Shown here piece after piece: positions 7,642 to 14,965 of a stretch of 31,455 nt of DNA. A program made the translations under genes and the position numbers. The notes beneath the pieces were generated by a model. The model did not search any database. It was not told where the DNA came from and saw only the letters and a list, made by a program, of their open reading frames with translations. The first letter of the stretch is position 1. Every line of letters starts with the position of its first letter. Source of the DNA: Lachnospiraceae bacterium UBA4364 (GTDB lineage: Bacteria; Bacillota; Clostridia; Lachnospirales; Lachnospiraceae); the NCBI GenBank assembly GCA_002393955.1, contig DGSK01000036.1, positions 1 through 31,455 of the forward strand. The letters run 5' to 3'.

Positions 7642-9990
7642 ATGTCTATAGCAGGATTAGCAACGTATCAGAATAGGAGCATGTATTATTCTGTGAGGAA
7701 CGGATCCGGAAACTATGATTTCGGGAACGGCGGAAGATTTATGAATCAGATGCTGGCATTTCATAGAGAAGATTCCGGCGTATCACAGACCGAAGAGGGG
7801 AATAGAACAAGCGTTGATAGTGATATCAGTTCTGAACTGCAATTCGGAAGTATTCAAGGGGTGTCACCTATAGGAGCATATGGTGAATCAAAGGCATATA
7901 CCAGATGCATCACTGCGAACATAAAGACCAAGGAAATGCTTGCTCATGAGAGTGACGGGCAGATGGTATATTCCTATCAGGAAGAGGAAAAATCTTTTAG
8001 CATTTTTATAAATTCCGACGGGAAGGATAAGACATATACGATCAAAGGAATTGATGAGAACGGACAGGAGATAGAGGAAGAGTTTGATCCTTATAATCTT
8101 GATCCTGAAATGATGGATTTCCCTGAGTTTTCGGCTCTTTGTATGTATATCAGACAGACCGACGAGACAGCTGACTTGATGTCGAAGATGGTATTTACCG
8201 ACACAAGCTATTTTAACAGTATTTTTGATAAAGGTGATAGGGTGCCTCTTCTTAAAGATTATGCAGAGGAGTACCGGGAAGTGACTCCCTCCCTTGCAGA
8301 TCTCGCAAATAAATTATTTGAAACCATAAATACCTTTTTCGACAGAGCAATGAGGGGGAACGGTTTTTCCGATGAGGCATTTTCACTCTTATTTGCGGAT
8401 ATTGATGATGTCGAGACTCAGGAAAAGATAAGTGCGCTCAGAAACAGATACACTTTTTCCGGTACTACAACCGATCCGGTATCTGAAACAATTGTTTCAA
8501 AACACAATCAGTATACGGATCCTGATACCGGAGAGATTGTCCCTGTGAATGTCAAATACATTACAGCCTATACGGACCAGGGGATTTCATGTCGGGAAAT
8601 ATCAGATGTTGGTGGAAAGATATCGCAGAGGGATTTATGGAGTCTATCTTATGATTCCCCGGACAGTTATGAAAAGGTTCAGGAGTTCTTAAAGAGTTTT
8701 TCGAAGGATCAGAATCTAACATTCGCTCCACAGGAGAAGTTTTGGAAGGATTTTATGAAGGAGGATTTTGATATTGACGGATTCCGTGCATATTACGATT
8801 CCACAGATAACGGAAAGATAAATGTTGAGAAGGCCTTACAGGAGGGGAAGAAGCTGGGAGAAGTTCTGACTGAGCCTTATGCTGAATATATCAACAACAC
8901 TCATTTTATCGGCAAGGTATTTACGGAGCAGGAAATGTGGGATGCCTGGAATGCAAAAATCGAGGCAAACCAGAAAGCAGCTATGGCAAACGGCGTAGGC
9001 ATAGAATCGCCGACAGAAAACAGCATAACGAAAACTGGCAGTTCTTATGAAGAAAATCCTCTTCCCGGATTTGGAATGGCCCTTGCCGGGAATATGGGAT
9101 ACGGAATGAAAGCATCTTTGGTATCTACCGGCTCAACTGATGATGTGATCGTGCGTGTAAAGCTTGCAACAGGTGGCGGCAACTATGAATCAGTGGATGT
9201 GAATCTGTCTGAGTTCAATCCCAGGAACGCAACAGCTGTCGAGATGTTCGCATACTGTCAGTATAAGGATGCCATGGGCGAAGGATCCGGTCATACGTGG
9301 GGAAGTTGGAGTGCTATCAAAAAAGTAATCTCTCCTGGTGATGGGATGAATTTTGGCTCTTTAGAGAATATCATGAATGAAAAAAGAAACTGGACCGGCG
9401 CATTGGCTAAATCTAAGACATACATGGAAAATCCGAAGTCGGGAGAAACACTCAGCGCTGCAGACCTCTTAAAAATGTTTGAAGAGCAGAATAAACTGAC
9501 GGCAGAAGAGCTTAAAGAAGGTGATGATTGGCGCAATATGTCTGATGATGACTGGGACAAGCTTTTATCCGGAGTTGATAATTATATTGATGCATATAAA
9601 GAAGATATCCGGGAGAGAGTAAGGAAACAGATGGAAGCAGCCCGGAAGGCGGCATTGGAGGCAGATTCTGAAATGAGAAGCACAGCTGCACAGGAAGCCG
9701 CTTTATCGGTGGCAGCCAGTGGATTTGATGCTGGAGATGATTCTGAGGGAGAAGAGGCTGCAGAAACGATGGGAGAAGATCCGGGTATCGACCATGAGAA
9801 AAACTGGACTAAGAAACTTAAGACGGATTATCAGACGGTATTACGCACGGCTAAGGCGGCACAAGCTATGGAGAGCATGGCGTTGAACCGGATGGAGGAA
9901 ATGGCATCCAATGGAATATCGACGTATGATTCGTATGTTGGCATGGCGGCAAGGTATTTGAGAGACAGAAGGAAGTTGTTTACATCATGA
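7642..9990 (+). CDS. Large unrecognised cluster protein (782 residues)
   Basis: The start is the ATG at 7642 behind AAAGGAG (7629-7635); an in-frame ATG at 7561 overlapping the LytTR stop has no ribosome binding site. The N-terminus MSIAGLATYQNRSMYYSVRN is polar and lacks a signal peptide, as in the other cluster proteins. Residues 95-180 read as a compact domain (TRCITANIKTKEMLAHESDG to FPEFSALCMYIRQTDETADL). Around residues 500-560 a second segment contains VRVKLATGGGNY and FNPRNATAVEMFAYCQYKDA. Near residue 640-700 it has the motif NMSDDDWDKLLSGVDNYIDA followed by an Ala/Glu-rich helix. I recall such segments from Lachnospiraceae hypothetical proteins but know no function. It contains a low-complexity acidic linker at about residue 700-725. 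It is the largest member of the cluster and probably shares a transcript with the LytTR gene (77-base gap). Confidence 0.65.
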   Translation: MSIAGLATYQNRSMYYSVRNGSGNYDFGNGGRFMNQMLAFHREDSGVSQTEEGNRTSVDSDISSELQFGSIQGVSPIGAYGESKAYTRCITANIKTKEMLAHESDGQMVYSYQEEEKSFSIFINSDGKDKTYTIKGIDENGQEIEEEFDPYNLDPEMMDFPEFSALCMYIRQTDETADLMSKMVFTDTSYFNSIFDKGDRVPLLKDYAEEYREVTPSLADLANKLFETINTFFDRAMRGNGFSDEAFSLLFADIDDVETQEKISALRNRYTFSGTTTDPVSETIVSKHNQYTDPDTGEIVPVNVKYITAYTDQGISCREISDVGGKISQRDLWSLSYDSPDSYEKVQEFLKSFSKDQNLTFAPQEKFWKDFMKEDFDIDGFRAYYDSTDNGKINVEKALQEGKKLGEVLTEPYAEYINNTHFIGKVFTEQEMWDAWNAKIEANQKAAMANGVGIESPTENSITKTGSSYEENPLPGFGMALAGNMGYGMKASLVSTGSTDDVIVRVKLATGGGNYESVDVNLSEFNPRNATAVEMFAYCQYKDAMGEGSGHTWGSWSAIKKVISPGDGMNFGSLENIMNEKRNWTGALAKSKTYMENPKSGETLSAADLLKMFEEQNKLTAEELKEGDDWRNMSDDDWDKLLSGVDNYIDAYKEDIRERVRKQMEAARKAALEADSEMRSTAAQEAALSVAASGFDAGDDSEGEEAAETMGEDPGIDHEKNWTKKLKTDYQTVLRTAKAAQAMESMALNRMEEMASNGISTYDSYVGMAARYLRDRRKLFTS

Positions 9991-10058
9991 GAGGTAGTGA
10001 ACTGATTGCGGTTGTTGGATATAAGGATAGTTGAGGAAATGACAGCGGAGGCAGAGTT

Positions 10059-10703
10059 ATGACATTAAATCTTCAAAGGATTAATAATATAGATCAGATC
10101 AACGGAAATCCCGAAGATAAACCATCTGAGAAAAAGAGTTCGGCACAGATCAAAGCTGAATTTGTCAAGGAAATCATGGATAGGATTAACGGAGATGATT
10201 TCGAGTCTGAGGAAGAACGGCAGGCATTTGAGAATAAGATCCAGCAGAAGATAAAGAATGGAGCCAAGCTATCTGCGAAGGAAATGGCTTATATCCGCAG
10301 AACCAATCCATATATTTATCAGCAGGTTGTCAGGGTTCAGCAGCGCAGAGAGGCTTTGAAAGAGCAATTAAGGCACTGCCGAACAAAAGAAGAGGCACAG
10401 CAGGTTATGAGCAATGCCATGACATCCATCAGTGACAAGGATCCTGCAAGAGATGCGATGATTGCCGCCGTACAGAATGTAAGTCAGCAGTTCAGAGATT
10501 CCGAGGCATATCAGAAGCTACCGGAGACGGAAGAAGATTTAAAAAAGGCCAAGAAATCCGATAGTCCGATGGAGGATCCCTTTAAGGAGGATGCAGAGGA
10601 AGATGATGGTAGCACGGTGTCTTACAGTTTCGGATCAGGAGGGTACCAGGAGGCAGTAACAGGCACAACGCCTGGCGAAACAGTATTTCAAGCCGGAGCC
10701 TGA
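10059..10703 (+). CDS. Charged 214-residue cluster protein
   Basis: It begins at the ATG at 10059 behind GGAGG (10047-10051), 68 bases after the 782-residue gene and probably in the same operon. There is no signal peptide or membrane helix. Residues 20-135 are helical and strongly charged (SAQIKAEFVKEIMDRINGDD, KNGAKLSAKEMAYIRRTNPY, QRREALKEQLRHCRTKEEAQ), which suggests a coiled-coil adaptor or chaperone-like protein. The last 50 residues are acidic then Gly/Ser/Thr-rich and probably disordered. In a cluster of signal-less export candidates, a small charged helical protein could be an export chaperone, but this is inference. I do not recognise a named family. Confidence 0.65.
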   Translation: MTLNLQRINNIDQINGNPEDKPSEKKSSAQIKAEFVKEIMDRINGDDFESEEERQAFENKIQQKIKNGAKLSAKEMAYIRRTNPYIYQQVVRVQQRREALKEQLRHCRTKEEAQQVMSNAMTSISDKDPARDAMIAAVQNVSQQFRDSEAYQKLPETEEDLKKAKKSDSPMEDPFKEDAEEDDGSTVSYSFGSGGYQEAVTGTTPGETVFQAGA

Positions 10704-10707
10704 CTAA

Positions 10708-10959
10708 TTATATGTCATAGAGAACAGAGGATTGGATGATTATCCAGTCCTCAAATTCTTTCGGGGCGGACTGCCCTTTCTTGACAGCAGTTTTCCTTTT
10801 CAGAGCCTCAGCCTTGAAATCTTCAAAAGCGGCTTTCATTTTTGAAAGTTGTTCCGGAGAAGTGTTCTCTGATTTCTCTGCCCGGTGGATGATGTTACGC
10901 CACCGTTGGCATTCATTTTTATATGTCCGGTCATAGCTGAGAAATGTTTCATTGTGCAA
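10708..10959 (-). CDS. Short reverse-strand protein, possibly a C-terminal gene fragment
   Basis: Up to 83 residues from a TTG at 10959; no good ribosome binding site, and the frame stays open about 80 bases further upstream without an ATG. The composition looks like a real protein (SYDRTYKNECQRWRNIIHRA, SPEQLSKMKAAFEDFKAEAL, APKEFEDWIIIQSSVLYDI) rather than a shadow frame. The final pattern, Lys/Arg-rich helix then xxEFExW, resembles the tails of DUF6076-type proteins from Firmicutes, so it may be a relic of a longer gene. It is the only minus-strand gene in this area, and its upstream part overlaps the N-terminal extension of the GNAT reading frame. An inverted repeat (GAGGATTGGAT, 10727-10737, with ATCCAGTCCTC, 10742-10752) lies in its last codons and could act as a terminator for the gene ending at 10703. 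Confidence 0.4.
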   Translation of the reverse strand: MHNETFLSYDRTYKNECQRWRNIIHRAEKSENTSPEQLSKMKAAFEDFKAEALKRKTAVKKGQSAPKEFEDWIIIQSSVLYDI

Positions 10960-11032
10960 ATCGGATGATATATGGAGAAATATCGCATCTCTTTTGTCAG
11001 GCGTGATAGCAAGACATATAGAGGACGTGGAT

Positions 11033-11635
11033 TTGAAAAATCTTCTATCCTACACCGAAGGCGAGATAGATTATCATGACAATCATTCCTATCCGGATTA
11101 TGGACTTATGAAGGTTTTGGAAGAAAGTTCGGATGCAATAGATATGTATCTTCATCATTTGCCGGATCAGTTAACCTACAGCGTTACATATAAGATTGCC
11201 ACACCTGATGATATGGAACTTATGATGAGCAGTCGTCTTGAAATGCTTAAGGTGGTAAATGACCTGAATTATACATATGAGTATAGTGATGAGATAGTAA
11301 AGGGCAGCAGGGAATATTTCGAAAAAGGGGATCATACAACTGTTCTTGCTATGGACGGAAAAAGAGTTATAGGCTGTGCATCAATCTGCTACATGTACAT
11401 TATGCCAACTTTCTATCATCCCACAGGAAAGCGAGCGCACCTCATGAATGTATATACGATGAAAGAATGGCAGAGACAAGGTGTTGCAAAGAAAATGGTA
11501 TCGATGCTGATAGACGAAGCCCGGAAGCGGGGAGTTACTGAAATCAGTCTTGATACTACAGAGGAAGGACGTCCTTTATATAAAAGACTTGGTTTTATCG
11601 AATCAACAGAAGGGATGGTTCTTGTAAATAAATAG
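11033..11635 (+). CDS. GNAT-family N-acetyltransferase
   Basis: The acetyltransferase domain covers about the last 150 residues: YKIATPDDMELMMSSRLEML (start of fold), VLAMDGKRVIGCASI (strand 3), HLMNVYTMKEWQRQGVAKKM (strand 4 and the Q/RxxGxG/A acetyl-CoA loop, here RQGVAKKM), ISLDTTEEGRPLYKRLGFIE (strand 6 and the LYxRLGF end motif). The substrate is unknown. Start choice: the frame opens at 10952 but I place the start at the TTG at 11033 because AGAGGA (11020-11025) lies upstream at good spacing; an ATG at 11108 is another option. A 50-residue N-terminal addition (EIDYHDNHSYPDY, AIDMYLHHLP) precedes the domain and is not explained by GNAT; it may be a separate domain or the end of a broken gene. 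It overlaps no other gene with this start. Confidence 0.8.
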   Translation: MKNLLSYTEGEIDYHDNHSYPDYGLMKVLEESSDAIDMYLHHLPDQLTYSVTYKIATPDDMELMMSSRLEMLKVVNDLNYTYEYSDEIVKGSREYFEKGDHTTVLAMDGKRVIGCASICYMYIMPTFYHPTGKRAHLMNVYTMKEWQRQGVAKKMVSMLIDEARKRGVTEISLDTTEEGRPLYKRLGFIESTEGMVLVNK

Positions 11636-11666
11636 GGAAAAAGAATTAAGAAGAATTATCCCAATT

Positions 11667-11695
11667 TTGCCAGAACATAAAAAAAGAATTATAAT
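11667..11695 (+). promoter_or_regulatory. Sigma-A-type promoter for the 68-residue membrane protein
   Basis: TTGCCA (11667-11672), a 17-base spacer, then a perfect TATAAT (11690-11695). The predicted transcript starts near 11702 and leads into the gene at 11753. Confidence 0.6.
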
Positions 11696-11752
11696 CTGCA
11701 ATGGGTTTCTGAAATATGGATAATTACGAAGATGGAGATTTGGAAGTAAGAA

Positions 11753-11959
11753 ATGAAGAAATATAAAAATAAAAAAATCTGGGAGCTGTATTCGCATAAA
11801 TATGCCTTTTTTGTAGCAGGCATGGTTATGACGCTCATAGCTGTAGAACAGATCAAGGCAGACATGGACGAGTTCCTGCTGGGACAGCTTATGAATGGCT
11901 GGGGGAACGATGAAGTCTCGGAAGCGGAAGAAATCGTTGTTTTCTGTCAGAAAAAGTAG
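11753..11959 (+). CDS. Small putative membrane protein (68 residues)
   Basis: The ATG at 11753 has GGAAG (11742-11746) upstream and a good promoter 57 bases before it. A basic N-terminus (MKKYKNKKIWELYSHK) leads into one hydrophobic stretch (YAFFVAGMVMTLIAVEQIKA, about residues 17-36), then an acidic tail (NDEVSEAEEIVVF). That suggests a single-span protein with the tail outside or in the membrane interface. I do not recognise a family. It lies just before the tetR gene on the same strand. About 20 bases after its stop, an imperfect stem and the T-run at 12013-12020 (AGCG...CGCT then T8) may end the transcript. Confidence 0.5.
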   Translation: MKKYKNKKIWELYSHKYAFFVAGMVMTLIAVEQIKADMDEFLLGQLMNGWGNDEVSEAEEIVVFCQKK

Positions 11960-12024
11960 TGGATGACCAAAACTATGGCGTGTAGCTACGCTTTAAGCGT
12001 TGGCTGCTCGCTATTTTTTTTGAC

Positions 12025-12072
12025 TTGACGGCTAATTCGAATTAGCTTACAATAAGGCTAATTCAAATTAGC
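12025..12072 (+). promoter_or_regulatory. tetR promoter with two palindromic operators
   Basis: TTGACG (12025-12030), 17 bases, TACAAT (12048-12053). The spacer is occupied by the perfect palindrome GCTAATTCGAATTAGC (12031-12046). A near-identical second copy, GCTAATTCAAATTAGC (12057-12072), lies where transcription should start. The centres are 26 bases apart. This is a classic autorepression layout for the TetR protein encoded 16 bases downstream. Confidence 0.85.
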
Positions 12073-12088
12073 TGAAAAGGGGAGTGAA

Positions 12089-12724
12089 ATGGATACCAAA
12101 CACAGAATACTGGATGAAGCATTGACGTTGTTTTCCGAAAAGGGATATGCAAATGTTTTTGTGGCTGATATTGCAGATAGAGTCGGGATTAAAGCTCCAT
12201 CCCTTTATAAGCATTATAAAAATAAGCAGGCTATCTTTGATGCAATTATCGAAGAGATGAACAGACGATTTTTGGAACAGGCAGGTGCACTTCAGATCAA
12301 TGGAACAGATGCTTTGGTGGATGCTGAAATCTATAAAAATATATCTGAGGATCAGCTGATCACTCTCGGAAAGAATTTATTCCTTTATTTCTTACATGAT
12401 GAGTATACAAGGAGGTTTCGCAAGATGCTGACCATAGAGCAGTTTCATGATAAGAAACTATCGGATGTATATATGAAAAAGTATGTAGACGATCCGCTTT
12501 CCTATCAGGGAATGCTTTTGGAAATGATGGTTTCCGCAGGCGTTTTGCAGACTGAGAATGTGGAGATCATGACATTACATTTTTATGCTCCGATTTATAT
12601 GCTGCTGACCATATGTGATCGGGAGCCGGAACGGGAGACAGAGGCACTTAAAACATTGGAAGCGCACATCCGACAGTTTAACAGGTTATACGCTAGAAAT
12701 GAGAAAAAACATTCAGGACAATAG
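12089..12724 (+). CDS. TetR/AcrR-family transcriptional repressor
   Basis: A protein of 211 residues with the N-terminal TetR DNA-binding domain: KHRILDEALTLFSEKGYANV (helix 1), VADIADRVGIKAPSLYKHYK (helix-turn-helix, about residues 25-46) and the closing NKQAIFDAII. The rest is a variable ligand-binding helical domain with no recognisable specificity (MLLEMMVSAGVLQTENVEIM, YAPIYMLLTICDREPE). The start is the ATG at 12089 behind AAGGGGAG. The promoter holds two copies of an operator, so autorepression is likely. The next gene, a flavodoxin-fold oxidoreductase, starts 24 bases after the stop and should be under the same control. The inducer may be a substrate of that enzyme, such as a quinone or nitro compound (inference). 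Confidence 0.92.
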   Translation: MDTKHRILDEALTLFSEKGYANVFVADIADRVGIKAPSLYKHYKNKQAIFDAIIEEMNRRFLEQAGALQINGTDALVDAEIYKNISEDQLITLGKNLFLYFLHDEYTRRFRKMLTIEQFHDKKLSDVYMKKYVDDPLSYQGMLLEMMVSAGVLQTENVEIMTLHFYAPIYMLLTICDREPERETEALKTLEAHIRQFNRLYARNEKKHSGQ

Positions 12725-12748
12725 AATGAAGTCAGGGAGGAAAAAGAG

Positions 12749-13471
12749 TTGAAAATAACGGTAATCAACGGAACCGAAAAACACGGTGTGACCTACAGAA
12801 TGAAAGAGATATTTTTAGAGGGATTTAAGGATAGTGCAGAGATCACGGAATACTACCTTCCAAAGGACGGTCCGGGATTCTGTACGGGATGTACCACATG
12901 TTTCAGAGGAAACCAGAATCTTTGTAAGGATGCACAAAAAGTTCAGAAGATCGAGAAGTCCTTACTTGAAGCGGATCTGCTGGTCTTTGCGTCGCCTGCC
13001 TATGTTTTCCACACTACCGGAGCAATGAAAGCGATGCTGGATCATTTCGGATACCGATGGATGCCGCATCGTCCTGCCAAAGAGATGTTCGGAAAACGTG
13101 CCGTAATAATCACGCAATGTCTCGGGGCGGGCGCCGGATCCACAGCAAAGGATATAAAGGATAGTCTTTCGTGGTGGGGGATTTCTTCAATCAGGGTTGT
13201 AAGTTTTAAACTGATGTCGGAAATTGACTGGGATAAAATCGATGAAAAGAAAAAAACGTCTTTCAAAAAGAAGCTGAAAAGTGTTGCGGGAAAAATGCGT
13301 GCCATCAATTATAATAAACCCGGCCATACGAGTCTGATAGTAAAGGCAAAATTCTATGCCGTAAGGATGCTTCAGAAAAGTCTTGGTAAGCAGAATCCCG
13401 AATATACCGACTATAAGTATTGGAAAGAGAACGGCTGGATCGGAAAAGTAAGACCATGGAAGTCTGTATAA
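12749..13471 (+). CDS. Flavodoxin-fold NAD(P)H-dependent FMN oxidoreductase
   Basis: A protein of 240 residues, starting at a TTG behind GGGAGG (12735-12740, spacing eight). The N-terminus MKITVINGTEKHGVTYRM has the NGxxxxGxTxxM phosphate loop of the NADPH-dependent FMN reductase family. GFCTGCTTCFRG (about residues 43-54) is the CxGCxxC-like motif of the iron-sulfur-flavoprotein/NADPH-FMN reductase branch, and ADLLVFASPAYVFHTTGAMK is the strand-loop binding the flavin ring. The C-terminal 60 residues are basic and may be a small extra domain. It reduces FMN, quinones or nitro compounds in relatives, in the cytosol. It forms an operon with the tetR gene and is followed by a terminator. Confidence 0.85.
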   Translation: MKITVINGTEKHGVTYRMKEIFLEGFKDSAEITEYYLPKDGPGFCTGCTTCFRGNQNLCKDAQKVQKIEKSLLEADLLVFASPAYVFHTTGAMKAMLDHFGYRWMPHRPAKEMFGKRAVIITQCLGAGAGSTAKDIKDSLSWWGISSIRVVSFKLMSEIDWDKIDEKKKTSFKKKLKSVAGKMRAINYNKPGHTSLIVKAKFYAVRMLQKSLGKQNPEYTDYKYWKENGWIGKVRPWKSV

Positions 13472-13500
13472 ACGCGACACACTGCGGTCGTGTTTTCTTT
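13472..13500 (+). terminator. Rho-independent terminator after the oxidoreductase gene
   Basis: ACGCGAC (13472-13478) pairs with GTCGTGT (13487-13493), seven pairs including one G-U, with loop ACACTGCG, followed by the T-rich TTTCTTTG. It overlaps the stop codon region of the oxidoreductase gene. Confidence 0.8.
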
Positions 13501-13508
13501 GTTATAAT
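13500..13508 (+). promoter_or_regulatory. Extended -10 promoter for the TfoX-N gene
   Basis: TG-T-TATAAT (13500-13508) lies 31 bases before the ATG at 13539 and directly after the terminator. No good -35 box is visible, as expected for an extended -10 promoter. Confidence 0.45.
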
Positions 13509-13538
13509 TGAAACATAGCGTGAGAGGGAGGTTCGGTC

Positions 13539-13865
13539 ATGACGAAGCCACAATTTCGGGATTTTGTATTAGAGCAGCTGTCAGGACTTGATGAGATCAC
13601 CTGCAGAGCGATGATGGGCGAGTATATCCTTTATTATCGAGGCAGAGTATTCGGCGGTATCTATGATGACAGACTTCTGGTAAAGCATGTTCCTGCAGTG
13701 CTGAAAATGCTGCCGGATGCATCAATGGAGCTTCCTTATGAAGGAGCAAAGGAGATGATTCTGGTGGAAGATATTGATGACCGGGAGTTCCTGTGTAAGC
13801 TGGTCGAGAGTATGTGGGATGAACTGCCGGAAAGAAAAAAGAGAAGAAAGGCGGAACGGCATTAA
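13539..13865 (+). CDS. TfoX N-terminal-domain protein
   Basis: A protein of 108 residues starting at the ATG at 13539 behind GGGAGG. The sequence follows the TfoX/Sxy N-terminal domain throughout: FVLEQLSGLDEITCRAMMGEYILYYRGRVFGGIYDDRLLVKHVP, then LPYEGAKEMILVEDIDDREF and the helix LVESMWDELPERKKRRK. Only the N-terminal domain is present; the C-terminal domain that completes the E. coli competence regulator Sxy is missing, which is usual in Firmicutes. Its biochemical role there is unknown. The stop codon is directly followed by the ATG of the radical SAM gene (no intervening base), so the two are very likely translationally linked. Confidence 0.85.
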   Translation: MTKPQFRDFVLEQLSGLDEITCRAMMGEYILYYRGRVFGGIYDDRLLVKHVPAVLKMLPDASMELPYEGAKEMILVEDIDDREFLCKLVESMWDELPERKKRRKAERH

Positions 13866-14753
13866 ATGCATTTTGTTGATGCAAAAGGAATTCTGACCGG
13901 AAGCGGTGGATACTATGGAATGAATATTTACAGAGGATGCACTCACGGCTGCATTTACTGTGACAGCAGGAGCCGGTGTTATCAGTTTACGCATCCCTTT
14001 GAAGATATTGAGGTAAAACAGAATGCACCGGAGCTTCTGGAAAAGACATTGAAGTCGAAAAGAAAAAAGTGCATGATCGGAACAGGTGCGATGTCAGATC
14101 CTTATATGCACTGTGAGGAAAAATTGGAGCTTACAAGGAAATGTCTGAAGATCATCCTGGAGAATGGTTTCGGTGTTGCAGTTCAGACAAAATCGGATCG
14201 AATTCTTCGGGATATTGATTTGCTGTCAGAAATTAACCGCTCTGCAAAATGTGTGGTGCAGATGACTTTAACAACTTATGACGATGACCTGTGCCGGATT
14301 ATAGAGCCGAATGTATGTAACACAAAACGTCGTATAGAAGTGCTGGAAGAAATGCAGAAAAGGGGTATTCCTACGATCGTCTGGATTACACCGATTCTGC
14401 CTTTTATCAATGATACAGAGGATAATATCAGAGCAATCCTGAATGAGTGTGTCAGGGTTGGTGTGAAAGGAATCATCGACTTCGGAATGGGACTGACGCT
14501 TCGGGAAGGCGACAGGGAATACTTTTATGCTGCGCTAGACAGGCATTTTCCGGGAATGAAAGAGCGCTACATTAAAATGTATGGTAATGCGTATGAACTG
14601 CCAAGTCCGAATGCACAAGAATTAAAGGATATATTCCTGAGAATCTGTGAGGACAATGGAATCCTTTCAACTCCGGAGGCATGTTTCGGATTTATGCAGG
14701 AACTTCCGGATAAGTATCAGCAGATGAGTGTTTTTGATCTTGTTTCCGAATAA
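13866..14753 (+). CDS. SPL-like radical SAM protein
   Basis: A protein of 295 residues with the radical SAM cluster motif CTHGCIYC (Cys25, Cys29, Cys32), preceded by GGYYGMNIYRG, the pattern of the spore-photoproduct-lyase-like (Rv2578c/PA0069-type) radical SAM family. Further features are MIGTGAMSDPYMHCEEKLEL, the partial barrel strands GVAVQTKSDRILRDIDLL and IPTIVWITPILPFINDT. It carries a [4Fe-4S] cluster and cleaves SAM in the cytosol; the substrate is unknown. It lacks the extra Cys of true spore photoproduct lyase as far as I can judge. It is tightly coupled to the TfoX-N gene upstream. After the stop a small hairpin (TTCCG/CGGAA near 14763-14781) is present without a T-run. Confidence 0.9.
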   Translation: MHFVDAKGILTGSGGYYGMNIYRGCTHGCIYCDSRSRCYQFTHPFEDIEVKQNAPELLEKTLKSKRKKCMIGTGAMSDPYMHCEEKLELTRKCLKIILENGFGVAVQTKSDRILRDIDLLSEINRSAKCVVQMTLTTYDDDLCRIIEPNVCNTKRRIEVLEEMQKRGIPTIVWITPILPFINDTEDNIRAILNECVRVGVKGIIDFGMGLTLREGDREYFYAALDRHFPGMKERYIKMYGNAYELPSPNAQELKDIFLRICEDNGILSTPEACFGFMQELPDKYQQMSVFDLVSE

Positions 14754-14898
14754 TCACTCTACTTTCCGTAGGAGGTTCGGAAATAGCTGTGGCTTTATTA
14801 TTATGTCATGGAATGTTTCACAAACTGAGAGAATGATGTATACAGCCTAAGACTACATGGTGTGGGAAGTTTTAGTTATAAAAAAAAGAAAATCCACC

Positions 14899-14927
14899 TT
14901 GACAAATTAGATTGCGTAAAATATAAT
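14899..14927 (+). promoter_or_regulatory. Consensus promoter of the glutathione peroxidase gene, overlapped by a direct repeat
   Basis: TTGACA (14899-14904), exactly 17 bases, TATAAT (14922-14927), the best promoter in the window. A 12-base direct repeat, ATTGCGTAAAAT (14911-14922) and ATTGTGTAAAAT (14926-14937), covers the spacer and the -10 box with a period of 15. A repressor could bind there. It is not the PerR box pattern. Confidence 0.85.
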
Positions 14928-14965
14928 TGTGTAAAATGGGAAACGAACAAAGGAGGAAAAATTTT

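Noticed and set aside
14899..14937. PerR box at the glutathione peroxidase promoter
   Set aside because: The repeats are direct and lack the TTATAATNATTATAA palindrome.
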